Source: Bradyrhizobium sp. (GTDB lineage Bacteria > Pseudomonadota > Alphaproteobacteria > Rhizobiales > Xanthobacteraceae). From it: 64,000 bases of DNA. The stretch spans positions 28,838-92,837 of the forward strand of contig NZ_JAUYQU010000114.1 in NCBI RefSeq assembly GCF_030697065.1, read 5' to 3'. This document shows positions 54,221 through 64,000 of this stretch, in pieces; within the stretch, counting starts at the first letter, position 1, and each line of letters starts with the position of its first letter. The position numbers and the translations under genes are program-made. The notes under the pieces were generated by a model. The model was not told where the DNA came from. It ran no database searches and saw only the letters and a list, made by a program, of their open reading frames with translations.

Positions 54221-55072
54221 ATGATGTCGAGCCCGGCCGCACCTCCCATCCTGTTCGACCGCGGCTTGCTGCGGGTGCGGCAGTCGCGCGCGCTCGGACT
54301 GGGCGCGGCGACGTTTCTGCTCGACCGCGTCGCCGAGGACATGGCGGAGCGGCTGCATGCGGTGCTTCGCGAATTCACGGAGGGTGCCGATATCGGCACC
54401 GCGGGCGAACAGGTCCGCAGCGTGCTGGCCGGTCGCGTCGGATCGCTGGCGTCGGTCGAACTGCCCGATGCCGAAAGCCGCGGCCTCGGCCTCGCGCCTG
54501 ACACGCTCGACCTCGCGGTGTCCGCCCTGGCGCTGCAATTCGTCAACGACCTGCCGGGCGTGCTGGCGCAGATCCGCGGCGCGCTGAAGCCGGACGGGCT
54601 GTTGCTGGCGGCGATGACCGGCGGCGACACGCTGACCGAGTTGCGGCAAAGCTTTGCCGCGGCGGAAGCCGAATGCGAGGGCGGCGTGTCGCCCCGGGTG
54701 GCGCCGTTTGCCGACCTGCGCGAGATCGGCGCGCTGTTGCAGCGAACCGGTTTCGCCTTGCCGGTCACCGACGTCGACCGCGTCGTGGTGCGCTACGACA
54801 GCGCCTTCGCGCTGATGGCTGATCTCAGGCGGATGGGCGCCACCAACATCCTGGTCGAGCGGCGGCGAAGCCCGACCCGCCGCGCCACGCTGCTGCGCAT
54901 GGCGCAGCTCTACAGCGAGCGTTTTGCGGATTCCGACGGCCGCATCCGCGCCACCTTCGACATCATCTGGCTGTCCGGCTGGGCGCCGCATGCCAGCCAG
55001 CAACAGCCGCTGAAGCCCGGGTCTGCCAAGGCGAGCCTGGCGGAGGCGGTGAAGCGGCTTGCGCCGGAATGA
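54221..55072 (+). CDS. NDUFAF5-like/BioC-like methyltransferase
   Basis: A 283-aa methyltransferase domain protein: ILFDRGLLRVRQSRALGLGA, FLLDRVAEDMAERLHAVLRE, LDLAVSALALQFVNDLPGVL, LAQIRGALKPDGLLLAAMTG and GATNILVERRRSPTRRATLL. The opening FDR-x-L-(L/Y)-R-x-R-(Q/R)-x-R-A is typical of NDUFAF5 relatives, which in mitochondria modify a complex I subunit. The SAM glycine motif is degenerate here. The alphaproteobacterial role is unknown. It is divergent from comF; the start is ATG 54221 or 54224. Confidence 0.85.
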   Translation: MMSSPAAPPILFDRGLLRVRQSRALGLGAATFLLDRVAEDMAERLHAVLREFTEGADIGTAGEQVRSVLAGRVGSLASVELPDAESRGLGLAPDTLDLAVSALALQFVNDLPGVLAQIRGALKPDGLLLAAMTGGDTLTELRQSFAAAEAECEGGVSPRVAPFADLREIGALLQRTGFALPVTDVDRVVVRYDSAFALMADLRRMGATNILVERRRSPTRRATLLRMAQLYSERFADSDGRIRATFDIIWLSGWAPHASQQQPLKPGSAKASLAEAVKRLAPE

Positions 55073-55185
55073 CCCGTCGCGGCTTCGTCTGAGGTATCAA
55101 GATACCATAAATCTGCATTGCATGGGGTTGTTTTCGAGATTTTGATTCAGACCTCGCCGCGCCCCCCGAAGGGATGCTTTGCGGG

Positions 55186-55596
55186 TCACATCAAGAGATC
55201 GATCAGATGCGGAATCAGCGGAATGTCCGCCGGCGGCATCGGATAGTCGCGCAGCCTGTTGGCGCGGACCCAGGCCAGTTGCTGGCCCTCGCGCGCCATC
55301 ACCGCGCCTTCCCAGCGCCGGCAGATGTAGAGCGGCATCAAGAGATGAAAATCATCATAGGCGTGGCTGGCAAAGGTCAGCGGCGCGAGGCAGTCCGCCT
55401 TCACGGTGATGCCGATTTCCTCGTGCAACTCGCGGATCAGGGTCTGTTCCGGCCGCTCGCCGGGTTCGAGCTTGCCGCCGGGAAATTCCCACAGGCCCGC
55501 CAGCGCCTTGCCCTCCGGGCGCTGGGCGAGCAGCACGCGCTTGTCGGCATCGACCAGCGCGCAGGCGACCACGAGGGTGAGTTTGATCCCGGTCAT
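55186..55596 (-). CDS. mutT: MutT-type Nudix hydrolase
   Basis: A 136-aa Nudix enzyme with the full box GGKLEPGERPEQTLIRELHE then EIGI (G-x5-E-x7-R-E-U-x-E-E-x-G-U). The start LTLVVACALVDADKRVLLAQ and the segment LAGLWEFPGGK match MutT, which clears 8-oxo-dGTP to avoid A:T to C:G errors. It is alone between convergent and divergent neighbours. Confidence 0.93.
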   Translation of the reverse strand: MTGIKLTLVVACALVDADKRVLLAQRPEGKALAGLWEFPGGKLEPGERPEQTLIRELHEEIGITVKADCLAPLTFASHAYDDFHLLMPLYICRRWEGAVMAREGQQLAWVRANRLRDYPMPPADIPLIPHLIDLLM

Positions 55597-55781
55597 GCGC
55601 GGAAAATGCTTTTCGGAAAGCCGGTTCAGGCGATGTGCCTCTGCTTCGGAAAGGTTTCATTAACAGCAATTTCCTTACCGCCAACCTGTTTGTTTGCCTC
55701 GCTTTTATGCGATCTGGCTAAGCCGACCTTAAGCCGCCGCCGCTAGATTTCCCGGGATTTCAAACCGGTCAGGCATCGTTC

Positions 55782-57101
55782 ATGCGCAAGCTCCTTCGTG
55801 CAATCGGCGGTTTTCGTCACGACAGTTCCGGCAACGTCGCGGTAATCTTCACGCTCGCGCTGCTGCCGATCCTGTCGGCGATCGGCGTCGCGATCGATTA
55901 CAGCCGGGCGACCCAGCTCAGGAGCAAACTGCAGTCGGCGATCGATGCCGCCAGCGTCGGATCGGTCGCAAGGAAATCGCCGGGCTTCCTGGCCGCGGGC
56001 ACCATGACCGGCGACGGCGCGATCCCGGTCGGCGTCACCGACGCCAAGGCCATCTTCGACGGCAACATGTCGGGGGTGACCGGCTATACGCTGAAGTCCG
56101 TGACGCCCACCGTGACCAAGACCGGCATGATCGTCACCTCCAATGTGACATTCTCGGCCGAAATTCCGACGATATTTCTCGGCGTCATGAACAAGAGCAA
56201 GATGACGGTCACCGGCAGTTCGACCTCCGTCTCCAAGATGCCGCAATACATCGATTTCTATCTGCTGATGGACAACTCGCCGTCGATGGGCGTGGGGGCG
56301 ACACCGGCCGACGTGAAGAAGATGGTCGACAATACGTCGGACAAGTGCGCCTTCGCCTGCCACGACCTCAATGACAACAAGAACTATTACAAGAAAGACT
56401 AGACCCTCGGGGTGACGACGCGGATCGACGTGCTGCGCACGGCGACGCAGCAGTTGATGGACACTGCGGCGGCCACCCAGACCTATACCAGCCAGTTCCG
56501 GATGGCGATCTACGACTTCGGCGCGGCGGCAAGCACCGCCGGATTGCGGACGCTGTTCGCGCTGTCGTCGTCGCTGACCAGCGCCAAGACCGCGGCCGGC
56601 AACATCGATCTGATGACCGTGAAGGGCCAAAACGAAAACAACGACCAGGACACCCAGTACACCAATCTTTTTCCGGCGATAAACAGCGCGATCAGCAATC
56701 CGGGTACCGGCGCTACCGGGTCGCCGCTGAAATATCTGTTCTTCGTCTCCGACGGGGTTGCCGACGAATACAACACGGCCTGCCTCAAGCCGAAATCGGG
56801 CCAGCGATGCCAGTCGCCGATCAATCCGGCGCTTTGCACCACGATCAAGGATCGCGGCATCAAGATCGCGGTGCTGTACACCACCTATCTCGATCTGCCG
56901 ACCAACGCCTGGTACAATACCTGGATCAAGCCATTCAATGCCGGGCCCTACGGTCCTTCGCCGAACAGCCAGATCGCGCAGAACATGGAAGCCTGCGCGT
57001 CGCCGGGCCTTTACTTCGAAGTCAGCCCGACCCAGGGCATCTCGGAGGCAATGACGGTGTTGTTCCAGAGGGCCGTTTCCGACGCCCGCATCGCCAGCTG
57101 A
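55782..57101 (+). pseudogene. TadG-like vWA pilus-assembly protein interrupted by an in-frame TAG
   Basis: Two open frames in the same phase read as one TadG-like protein split by TAG at 56400-56402. The first (206 codons) has a TadE/TadG start (DSSGNVAVIFTLALLPILSA, a single membrane helix) and the vWA metal site DNSPSMGVG. It ends NYYKKD just before TLGVTTRIDVLRTATQQLMD, which continues the domain without loss of phase. The second part carries VSDGVADEYN and the end of the vWA fold. A one-base change of a sense codon (for example AAG or CAG) to TAG explains this. A second start at GTG 56412 could restart translation, but without membrane anchor or metal site. Confidence 0.8.
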
Positions 57102-57111
57102 GTATTTCCGC

Positions 57112-58353
57112 TTACGACCGGTAGTCGCCGTTGATCGCGACATATTCCTTGGTGAGATCGCAGGTCAGCACGCGGTCGCGGCCCTTGCCGAGGCCGAGGG
57201 CGATCTTGATCTGGATCTTCGGGTTTTTCATCGCCGCGGACACTTCGGCCTCGTCGTAGGACGGATCGCGCGCGCCGCGGCTGGCGACCCGGATGCCGTT
57301 GAAGGAGATGGCGAGCTTGTCGCGGTCGGCGGGTTCGCCGGCCTTGCCGACCGCCATCACCACGCGGCCCCAATTGGCGTCCTCGCCGGCGATCGCGGTC
57401 TTCACCAGCGGCGAGTTCGCCACCGACATCGCGATCCTTCGCGCGGATTTCTTCGTGGTCGCGCCGTCGACGATGATCTCGACCAGCTTGCGCGCGCCCT
57501 CGCCGTCGCGGGCGACCTGCTCGGCGAGATCGGCCAGCACCGCCTGGAAGGCCTTCGCAAACGCCTTCAGGCGCGGGTCGCCGGCGCGGCTGATCTTCGG
57601 CGCGCCATCGGCCGCCGCCGCGCCGGTGGCGAAGGCGAGCAGGGTGTCCGACGTCGATGTGTCGCCATCGACGGTGATGGCATTGAAGGTGTCCTCGACG
57701 CCGCTTTTGAGCAGCGCTTGCAGCGCGCCCGCGCCAAGCGGCGCGTCGGTGAACACGAAAGCCAGCATGGTCGCCATGTCCGGCGCGATCATGCCGGAGC
57801 CCTTGGCGATGCCGTTGATGGTGACGTTTGCCTTGCCCAGCTTCACGGTCGCGGTGGCGACCTTCGGAAAGGTGTCGGTCGTCATGATCGCCCGGGCAGC
57901 AGCCATCCAGTCGCCCGGCACGGCGGCTTCAGCCAGCGTGCCGAGCACGCCGTTGAATTTGGTGGCGTCGAGCGGTTCACCGATCACGCCCGTGGAGGCG
58001 AGAAACACCTCGTCGGGTCTGCATCCGGCCGCCTTGGCGGCAATCGAGGCCGTCAGCGTGGTCGCTTGCCGTCCGGTCTTGCCGGTGAAGGCATTGGCGT
58101 TGCCGGAATTCACCACCAGCGCGCGGGCAACCCCGCGGCCGAGCCTGGCCCGGCACCATTCCACCGGCGCCGACGGGCACTTCGACCGGGTAAAGACGCC
58201 GGCGACCGTCGTGCCCTTGTCCAGCACCGCCAGCAGAACGTCGGTGCGGCCCTTGTAGCGGATCCCCGCGGCAGCGGTCGCGAGCCTGACGCCGGCGATC
58301 GCGGGCATTTCGGGGACATCGGTCGGGGCGAGGGGAGACACGGCAATGGACAT
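57112..58353 (-). CDS. argJ: Bifunctional ornithine acetyltransferase/N-acetylglutamate synthase
   Basis: ArgJ recycles the acetyl group in arginine synthesis, moving it from N-acetylornithine to glutamate. The 413-aa precursor has [54 protein letters not shown], and the self-cleavage site in [20 protein letters not shown] (between Ala and Thr). The C-terminal chain holds [11 protein letters not shown] and [20 protein letters not shown]. The start is ATG 58353; a palindromic element begins 25 bases upstream, and the ribosome-binding site is weak. Confidence 0.95.
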   Translation of the reverse strand: MSIAVSPLAPTDVPEMPAIAGVRLATAAAGIRYKGRTDVLLAVLDKGTTVAGVFTRSKCPSAPVEWCRARLGRGVARALVVNSGNANAFTGKTGRQATTLTASIAAKAAGCRPDEVFLASTGVIGEPLDATKFNGVLGTLAEAAVPGDWMAAARAIMTTDTFPKVATATVKLGKANVTINGIAKGSGMIAPDMATMLAFVFTDAPLGAGALQALLKSGVEDTFNAITVDGDTSTSDTLLAFATGAAAADGAPKISRAGDPRLKAFAKAFQAVLADLAEQVARDGEGARKLVEIIVDGATTKKSARRIAMSVANSPLVKTAIAGEDANWGRVVMAVGKAGEPADRDKLAISFNGIRVASRGARDPSYDEAEVSAAMKNPKIQIKIALGLGKGRDRVLTCDLTKEYVAINGDYRS

Positions 58354-58377
58354 GGGCGAATTCCCGGAAAAAGACAT

Positions 58378-58467
58378 CGTCATGGCCGGGCTTGTCCCGG
58401 CCATCCACGTCTTTCCCGCTGAACCAGCTTCAAGACGTAGATGGCCGGGACAAGCCCGGCCATGACG
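58378..58467. repeat. Palindromic element (CGTCATGGCCGGGC family) upstream of argJ
   Basis: CGTCATGGCCGGGCTTGTCC (from 58378), reading on into CGGCCAT, is inverted at 58440-58467 as GATGGCCGGGACAAGCCCGG then CCATGACG. It fills most of the spacer between the parvulin gene and argJ. Confidence 0.85.
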
Positions 58468-58507
58468 CGAGTAAATACTACCGGCTTCGAGAAAGTGACA
58501 GCGAATT

Positions 58508-59425
58508 CTATTTCTTCGCCGGGGGCGCCATCTTGGAGTCGGCAGGCTTGGCCGCATCCGGCGTTTTGGCGGCTTCGTCGGGCTTGTCCATGCGCTCGAT
58601 CTTGGCGGCTTGACGCAGCTTCGCCACGTAGTCGGACTGCGCCTTGCGCGTCACATAGGTCTCGATCTGAGGCTTGACCTGTTCGAACGCCGGGGCCTGC
58701 CGGTTGCGCTTTTCCTCGACCTTGATGATGTGCCAGCCGAACTGCGACTTGACGGGATCGGAGATCTTGCCGGGCTCCATCGCGAAGGCGACGGCGGAGA
58801 ATTCCGGCACCATCTGATCCTTGGTGAAGAAACCGAGATCGCCGCCGTCGGAGGCGCCGGGGTCCTTGGATTTCTTTTTGGCGAGCTCGGCAAAGTCGGC
58901 GCCCTTCTTCAGCTCGGCGGCGATCGCCTTGGCATCGTCCTCGGACTCGACCAGGATATGCCGGGCGCGAACTTCCTGTTCGCCGGTGATCTGCTTGGAG
59001 GCCTCCTCATAGACCTTCTTCATGGCCTCGTCGGTGGTCCCGGCCTTGCCCTCGGTCGCCAGCAGGCTGTCCATCAGCAGCCGGTTGCGTGTGAACGCCA
59101 GCCGCTTCTTGAAGTCCTCGTTGTTTTCGACCTTCTTGTCCTCGGCGGCCTTGGCGACGATCTTCATGTCGATCAGGAAGGCCAGTACGTTGTCCCGCTT
59201 GGTCGAAGGGTCCATCTGCGCCAGGCTCGGTCCCAGTTCCTCCTCGGCCAAAGTGAGGTCGCTCTGGCGGATCTCGGCGCCGTCAACCTTCGCAAGCACC
59301 GGATTGGCGTCCTGCGCCCGCACCGGCAGGGCGGCGATCAGCACCATGGCGAGCGCACCTGCCACCGCGGCGGAGGCGCCGCTGAGTCGCAGGCCATGTT
59401 TCATTTCCGGGAACGGGGCGGTCAT
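58508..59425 (-). CDS. Exported parvulin-type peptidyl-prolyl isomerase
   Basis: A 305-aa periplasmic foldase. A Sec signal ([18 protein letters not shown], cut near residue 38) precedes a SurA/PrsA-like chaperone helix region ([20 protein letters not shown]). The parvulin domain (about 150-245) has [60 protein letters not shown] and [12 protein letters not shown]. It assists folding of exported proteins. ATG 59425 lies seven bases after AAGGA. It is divergent from secA, which fits a secretion context. Confidence 0.92.
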   Translation of the reverse strand: MTAPFPEMKHGLRLSGASAAVAGALAMVLIAALPVRAQDANPVLAKVDGAEIRQSDLTLAEEELGPSLAQMDPSTKRDNVLAFLIDMKIVAKAAEDKKVENNEDFKKRLAFTRNRLLMDSLLATEGKAGTTDEAMKKVYEEASKQITGEQEVRARHILVESEDDAKAIAAELKKGADFAELAKKKSKDPGASDGGDLGFFTKDQMVPEFSAVAFAMEPGKISDPVKSQFGWHIIKVEEKRNRQAPAFEQVKPQIETYVTRKAQSDYVAKLRQAAKIERMDKPDEAAKTPDAAKPADSKMAPPAKK

Positions 59426-59546
59426 GGAAAATCCTTATCGTGAAAGCTGGGGGGCTGTTCGGGGCCGCGGGACAGTCGCCCAATCGGCGGGCCTTGGCAA
59501 CGCGAAAAGGTTGGCAGAATGATGAAATCCTTGAGAGTTCCCGCCG

Positions 59547-59575
59547 TTGACAAGGCTCTGGCACAGCCATATCTC
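59547..59575 (+). promoter_or_regulatory. Candidate sigma-70 promoter of secA
   Basis: TTGACA at 59547-59552 is followed after 17 bases by TATCTC at 59570-59575. It lies about 190 bases before secA, in a 346-base divergent gap (59426-59771) that otherwise shows no gene. Confidence 0.4.
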
Positions 59576-59771
59576 TGCAAAACCGGGTCGATGGCGAAAG
59601 CGTGTATTTTGGCTGCGCTTTTGGTCGTTGAACCTTGGATTGCTGAATTCCCACTTATTGGCGGATGTTGCCCGGATCGGGGTCAGCACGGCGCGTCACG
59701 ATGAGTTGATAGGCACCCCGGTGGACCATTTCACGGCGGCAAACGCCGAACGGTAAAGACAGGAATTTGGC

Positions 59772-62606
59772 ATGATCGGCGCGCTCGCCCGCAAGTTTTT
59801 CGGCTCTCCCAACGATCGCCGGGTCAAGGGATATCAGGCCCGCGTCAATGCCATCAACGCGCTGGAGCCCGAGATCGCAGCCCTCTCCGACGAGGCGCTG
59901 AAGGCCCGTACCCCTGAATTCCGCGCCCAGCTCGCCGCCGGCAAGACGCTCGACGACATCCTGGTTCCCGCCTTCGCCACGGTACGCGAGGCGGCCAAGC
60001 GCACGCTCGGCCAGCGCCATTTCGACGTGCAGCTGATCGGCGGCATGGTGCTGCACGAGGGCGACATCGCCGAGATGAAGACCGGCGAAGGCAAGACCCT
60101 GGTCGCGACCCTTGCGGTCTACCTCAACGCGTTGGCGGGCCACGGCGTTCACGTCGTCACGGTCAACGACTATCTCGCCAAGCGCGACTCCGAATGGATG
60201 GGTCAGATCTACGGCTTTCTCGGCATGACCACCGGCGTGATCGTGCATGGGCTCGACGACGCCGAGCGCAAGAATTCCTACGCCTGCGACATCACCTACG
60301 GCACCAACAACGAATACGGCTTCGACTATCTGCGCGACAACATGAAGTACCGGCTCGAGGACATGGTCCAGCGCGGCCACTCCTACGCCATCGTCGACGA
60401 AGTCGACTCGATCCTGATCGACGAGGCGCGCACGCCGCTGATCATTTCCGGTCCGCTCGACGACCGTTCGGAATTCTACAACACCATCGACACCTTCCTG
60501 CCGAAGCTCGACAAGACCACCGATTTCGAGGTCGACGAGAAGCAGCGTACCGTCACACTGACCGAAGCCGGCATGGAAAAGATCGAGACCCTGCTGCGCG
60601 AAGCCGGTCAGCTCAAGGGCGATTCACTCTACGACGTCGAGAACGTCTCGGTCGTCCACCACATCAATCAGGCGCTGCGCGCGCATTCGCTGTTTCAGCG
60701 CGACAAGGATTACATCGTCCGCGACGACGAGGTCATCATCATCGACGAGTTCACCGGCCGCATGATGCAAGGCCGCCGCTATTCCGAGGGCCTGCACCAG
60801 GCGCTGGAAGCCAAGGAGCATGTGCAGGTCCAGCCGGAAAACCAGACGCTGGCCTCGATCACGTTCCAGAACTACTTCCGGATGTACGCCAAGCTCGCCG
60901 GCATGACCGGCACGGCGCTGACCGAAGCCGACGAACTGTTCGACATCTACAAGCTCGAAGTCGTGGAAATCCCCACCAACGTGCAGGTGGCGCGCCTCGA
61001 CGAGGACGACGAGGTCTACCGCACCCAGAACGAGAAATACGCCGCGATCCTGGCCGAGGTGGAGCGCGCCAATTCACGGCTGCAGCCGGTGCTGGTCGGC
61101 ACCGCCTCGATCGAGAAGTCCGAAGTGCTGGCCGACTTCCTCAAAGGCCACGGCTACAAGCAGCTGGACTTCGAAAGCCCGAAGTCGATGCAGAAGCTGT
61201 ACGACGCCGCCCGCGCCGGAAAACCGGCAAAATTGTTCGCGGTGCTGAACGCGCGCTTCCACGAGCAGGAAGCCTATATCGTCGCCGAGGCCGGCGTTCC
61301 CGGCGCGATCACGATCGCGACCAACATGGCCGGCCGCGGCACCGACATCAAGCTCGGCGGTTCGCTGGAGATGCGGATCCTGCACGAGACCGCCGATATT
61401 ACCGACGAGGACGAGAAGGCCCGGAAGATCGAGCAGATCAAGGCCGACGTCGAGCGGTTTCGCGAGATCGTGCTGAAGGCGGAAGATGTTGTCGAAATCG
61501 AACCGGCCAAGGGCTCGAAGCCGGCCAAGACCGTGACGAAGCCCGGCGGGCTCTACATCATCGGCTCCGAGCGCCATGAATCGCGGCGTATCGACAACCA
61601 GCTGCGCGGCCGCTCCGGACGCCAGGGCGATCCCGGACGATCGAAATTCTTCCTGTCGCTGGAAGACGATTTGATGCGGATCTTCGGCTCCGACCGGCTC
61701 GACAGCATGCTGACGCGGCTCGGCCTGAAAGAGGGCGAGGCCATCATCCATCCCTGGATCAACAAGGCGCTGGAGAAGGCGCAGCAGAAGGTCGAGGCCC
61801 GCAACTTCGACATCCGCAAGAACCTGCTGAAATACGACAACGTCCAGAACGACCAGCGCAAGGTGATCTTCGAGCAGCGCGTCGAGCTGATGAAGAGCGA
61901 GAGCGTGGCCGAAATGGTCGCGGACATGCGCCGCGACTTCGTCGACGACGTTGTCGCCAAGCACGTGCCCGAGCATGCCTATGCCGAACAGTGGGATGTC
62001 GCCGGCCTCAAGGAAGAACTGAAGCGGGTGCTCGATATCGACCTGCCGGTCGACGAATGGGCCAGGGAAGAGGGCATCGCCGACGAGGAATTGCTGACGC
62101 GCATCGAGCAGCGCGTCGACGAGCACATGGCCGCGAAGGTGGCGCAGTGGGGCCCCGACGTGATGCGCTACGTCGAGAAGACCATCCTGCTGCAGACGCT
62201 GGATCATCTGTGGCGCGAGCATCTGGTGATGCTCGATCATCTGCGCCAGGTGATCGGCCTGCGCGGCTACGGCCAGCGCGATCCGCTGCAGGAGTACAAA
62301 TCGGAAGCCTTCGCTTTGTACCAGGCGATGACCGCGCATCTGCGCGAAGCGGTGACGGCGCAGCTGATGCGCGTCGAGATCGTGCCGCCGGACGAGCAGC
62401 CGCCCTTGCCGGTGATGGAAGCGCACAAGCTCGATCCCACTACCGGTGAGGACGAGATGGCGTTCGCCAACGCCTCGCTGGTCCCGGCCGCCACCGCCAA
62501 CCGCGACCCGAAGAACCCCGCGACCTGGGGCAAGATCGGCCGCAACGAGGATTGCCCCTGCGGAAGCGGCAAGAGGTACAAGCACTGCCACGGCAAGCAT
62601 ACGTGA
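59772..62606 (+). CDS. secA: Preprotein translocase ATPase SecA
   Basis: SecA drives unfolded preproteins through SecYEG with ATP. The 944-aa product has the Walker A region [20 protein letters not shown], the DEAD-type box [56 protein letters not shown] (motif V) and [18 protein letters not shown] (motif VI). The C-terminal zinc motif [16 protein letters not shown] binds SecB. ATG 59772 is preceded by CAGGAA. The length is normal for Bradyrhizobium. Confidence 0.98.
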   Translation: MIGALARKFFGSPNDRRVKGYQARVNAINALEPEIAALSDEALKARTPEFRAQLAAGKTLDDILVPAFATVREAAKRTLGQRHFDVQLIGGMVLHEGDIAEMKTGEGKTLVATLAVYLNALAGHGVHVVTVNDYLAKRDSEWMGQIYGFLGMTTGVIVHGLDDAERKNSYACDITYGTNNEYGFDYLRDNMKYRLEDMVQRGHSYAIVDEVDSILIDEARTPLIISGPLDDRSEFYNTIDTFLPKLDKTTDFEVDEKQRTVTLTEAGMEKIETLLREAGQLKGDSLYDVENVSVVHHINQALRAHSLFQRDKDYIVRDDEVIIIDEFTGRMMQGRRYSEGLHQALEAKEHVQVQPENQTLASITFQNYFRMYAKLAGMTGTALTEADELFDIYKLEVVEIPTNVQVARLDEDDEVYRTQNEKYAAILAEVERANSRLQPVLVGTASIEKSEVLADFLKGHGYKQLDFESPKSMQKLYDAARAGKPAKLFAVLNARFHEQEAYIVAEAGVPGAITIATNMAGRGTDIKLGGSLEMRILHETADITDEDEKARKIEQIKADVERFREIVLKAEDVVEIEPAKGSKPAKTVTKPGGLYIIGSERHESRRIDNQLRGRSGRQGDPGRSKFFLSLEDDLMRIFGSDRLDSMLTRLGLKEGEAIIHPWINKALEKAQQKVEARNFDIRKNLLKYDNVQNDQRKVIFEQRVELMKSESVAEMVADMRRDFVDDVVAKHVPEHAYAEQWDVAGLKEELKRVLDIDLPVDEWAREEGIADEELLTRIEQRVDEHMAAKVAQWGPDVMRYVEKTILLQTLDHLWREHLVMLDHLRQVIGLRGYGQRDPLQEYKSEAFALYQAMTAHLREAVTAQLMRVEIVPPDEQPPLPVMEAHKLDPTTGEDEMAFANASLVPAATANRDPKNPATWGKIGRNEDCPCGSGKRYKHCHGKHT

Positions 62607-62619
62607 TGTGGTAGCTTCG

Positions 62620-62720
62620 CAGGGCGGGCAAAAGGCGCTCCTGCGCCGACCGCCATCCTGCAACGTGCGGGCACGACAACATTGGGGACGGCCCGAAAGG
62701 CGCCTTTGCCCACCCTACGG
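62620..62720. repeat. Palindromic element (GGGTGGGCAAAGGCGC family), copy 2
   Basis: AGGGCGGGCAAAAGGCGC (62621-62638) is inverted as GCGCCTTTGCCCACCCT near 62700-62716. It lies between convergent genes and resembles the copy at 41141-41233. Confidence 0.75.
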
Positions 62721-62734
62721 CTACGCGTGATGGC

Positions 62735-64000
62735 TTACTTCGCCGCCGAGAAGCGGCTTTCGAACGAGTTCGCCGGGACGATCGGCTGCGAACCGGCGAC
62801 CAAGCCGTCCTTGGCCGCCGGCGGCGGCGTATCCGACAGCGACGGCTTCAGCGTCGGCCTGGCGTCGGCCGGCTTCGGCGCGGCGGCGAGCTTCGGCACC
62901 GATGCTTCCGGGCGCGGCGGTTCGTTGCGTTTGGTCTCGATAGGCTTCGGCCTGGCGGGGGCCGGCGCGGGTGCCGCCGCCGGCCTGGTGCTGGTGGCCG
63001 CGGTGGTTTCCGGGCCGCCGATGCCGACCTTGCGGGCGAGGCTGGAGAAGAAACCGTCGGACTTTTCAGGGGCCACCGCGGTCGCCACGCGGGTTGCTGG
63101 GGGCGGTGACTGAGCCGGAGCCGCAGCCATGGAAGCTGCCAGCGGTTCCTCGGGCGATGATACCGATCCGCGCGGCGGATTGACGTGGGCCGGAATGGTG
63201 CCCGGCGCGCGGGAAATGGCCGCCAGCGACAGGCTCTGGCCCTCGCCACCCTCCGACAGGCCGGTCGAGGCCTCGGGCAGCTTGGCGGCAAACACCCGGT
63301 GCATGCCGCCGTCGATGCCGGTATTCAGCCGCGCCACCGGTGTTCCCTTCGAAATCAGCTTGGCGGTCTCGATCTGATCCTGCCGCTGCTTTTCCTGCAC
63401 GGCGTCGGCGATATCCTCGGGGATCGCGTAGACAGGGCATTTGGCCGAAGCATCGAACACCGGATCCCGCCTGGCGTCCGGCGCCTTGATGGCGTCGAAC
63501 ACGTATTTCTTCTCGCAGAAATCGACCTTCGGCTCCTGCCGCGTCACCTCGAAATGATCCCAGCCCTGCTTGATCATTTTCCAGAACGGCATGTTCGGAT
63601 TGTTGCGATGTTTCGCCATGTTGACCGGCGTCATCTTGAACGGATAGGCCTGCAGCTGGAACGCGCGCTGGCCGCCGAAGAAGGACTCCCGCCCCAGCGA
63701 ATAGATCTCCGCGATCTGTTCGTCGGTCATGGCGTAGCAGCCGCGCGAAGAGCAGTCGCCATGCACCATCAGCTGCGATCCGGTGCGTCCCAGCGCCTTG
63801 TCGAAGGCGTTCGGGTAGCCGGTATTGAACGAAAGATAGAAGGACGATTGCGGGTTCATCTGCGCCGGACTGATGGAATAGAAGCCTTCCGGCGCCTGGC
63901 GATCGCCTTCCTTGATCTTCGGTCCGAGGTCGCCCGACCAGCGGCAGATCGGATAGGCCTTCAGGAGCGCGAAGCGGCCGGAGCGGTCCTGCTTCCAGAC
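62735..64000 (-). CDS. L,D-transpeptidase (YkuD-type) murein-domain protein, 5' end missing
   Basis: The frame enters from the right edge and is open to a stop at 62735 (421 visible residues). The YkuD domain shows DLGPKIKEGDRQAPEGFYSI, SFYLSFNTGYPNAFDKALGR and the catalytic site LMVHGDCSSRGCYAMTDEQI, with the His-x14-17-S-(H/R)-G-C pattern. It probably forms 3-3 peptidoglycan cross-links or anchors proteins. A long low-complexity tail follows (from about 240), rich in Pro, Ala and Glu, with a segment SDGFFSSLARKVGIGGPETT. The signal peptide would lie outside the window. Confidence 0.88.
   Translation of the reverse strand, partial: VWKQDRSGRFALLKAYPICRWSGDLGPKIKEGDRQAPEGFYSISPAQMNPQSSFYLSFNTGYPNAFDKALGRTGSQLMVHGDCSSRGCYAMTDEQIAEIYSLGRESFFGGQRAFQLQAYPFKMTPVNMAKHRNNPNMPFWKMIKQGWDHFEVTRQEPKVDFCEKKYVFDAIKAPDARRDPVFDASAKCPVYAIPEDIADAVQEKQRQDQIETAKLISKGTPVARLNTGIDGGMHRVFAAKLPEASTGLSEGGEGQSLSLAAISRAPGTIPAHVNPPRGSVSSPEEPLAASMAAAPAQSPPPATRVATAVAPEKSDGFFSSLARKVGIGGPETTAATSTRPAAAPAPAPARPKPIETKRNEPPRPEASVPKLAAAPKPADARPTLKPSLSDTPPPAAKDGLVAGSQPIVPANSFESRFSAAK

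Noticed and set aside
56412..57101. Second half of the TadG-like gene as an independent gene
   Set aside because: It lacks a ribosome-binding site, membrane anchor and metal site and continues the upstream protein in phase, so it is treated as part of one broken gene.

Overview
The window looks like chromosome of a Bradyrhizobium/Rhodopseudomonas-type alphaproteobacterium (Nitrobacteraceae). Reasons: high GC, a FixL-FnrN-cbb3 (fixNOQP-fixGHIS) microaerobic locus, phaR/phaA/phaB, DUF6894, DUF6429 and DUF4167 proteins, and many GC-rich palindromic intergenic elements of the kind common in that family. No rRNA, tRNA, CRISPR, IS or prophage genes were seen.

Layout. 1-12710 is a low-oxygen respiration block: the N-terminus of a FixL-like sensor, a CBS-domain protein, a small cytochrome c, an FnrN regulator with an Fe-S cysteine motif, a 46-aa membrane ORF, hemN, a small unknown protein, ccoNOQP (cbb3 oxidase) and ccoG-fixH-fixI-fixS (its assembly and copper supply). 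Six FixK/FNR boxes head the transcription units. In five cases the box lies at a nearly constant distance from the start codon. 12801-16390 is an unusual minus-strand cluster: a SARP/BTAD regulator, a caspase-like protease with eight tandem ~38-aa repeats, and a small protein with a cysteine-rich tail. This is the best candidate for an undescribed system in the window. 16590-19791 is a marR-emrA-emrB drug efflux operon with a palindromic operator candidate.

20008-34856 is mixed. It holds a Fur-family regulator, a DMT exporter, a rhodanese, ispG, a VapC toxin with a DUF7662-type antitoxin, a Rieske oxygenase, a second (secreted) caspase-like protein, farnesyl diphosphate synthase, mtgA, rpmF and a PAS-GGDEF-EAL protein with a decayed GGDEF site. 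34953-37976 is the polyhydroxybutyrate set phaR/phaA/phaB. 38079-50322 is mostly core: gloB, DUF4167, prmC-prfA-ptsP, lysC and ubiG. 50500-64000 holds a DMT permease between two palindromic elements, a comF-grxC-nitrilase-DUF1178 operon, mutT, a TadG-like gene broken by an in-frame TAG, argJ, a parvulin isomerase, secA, and a truncated L,D-transpeptidase at the right edge.

How it fits together. FixL-type sensing and FnrN would switch on the high-affinity oxidase, its copper ATPase and anaerobic heme synthesis when oxygen falls. Oxygen-limited carbon could be stored as PHB. The two caspase-like proteins do not belong to these pathways. Start codons were chosen from ribosome-binding sites and family alignments recalled from memory; no database search was run.
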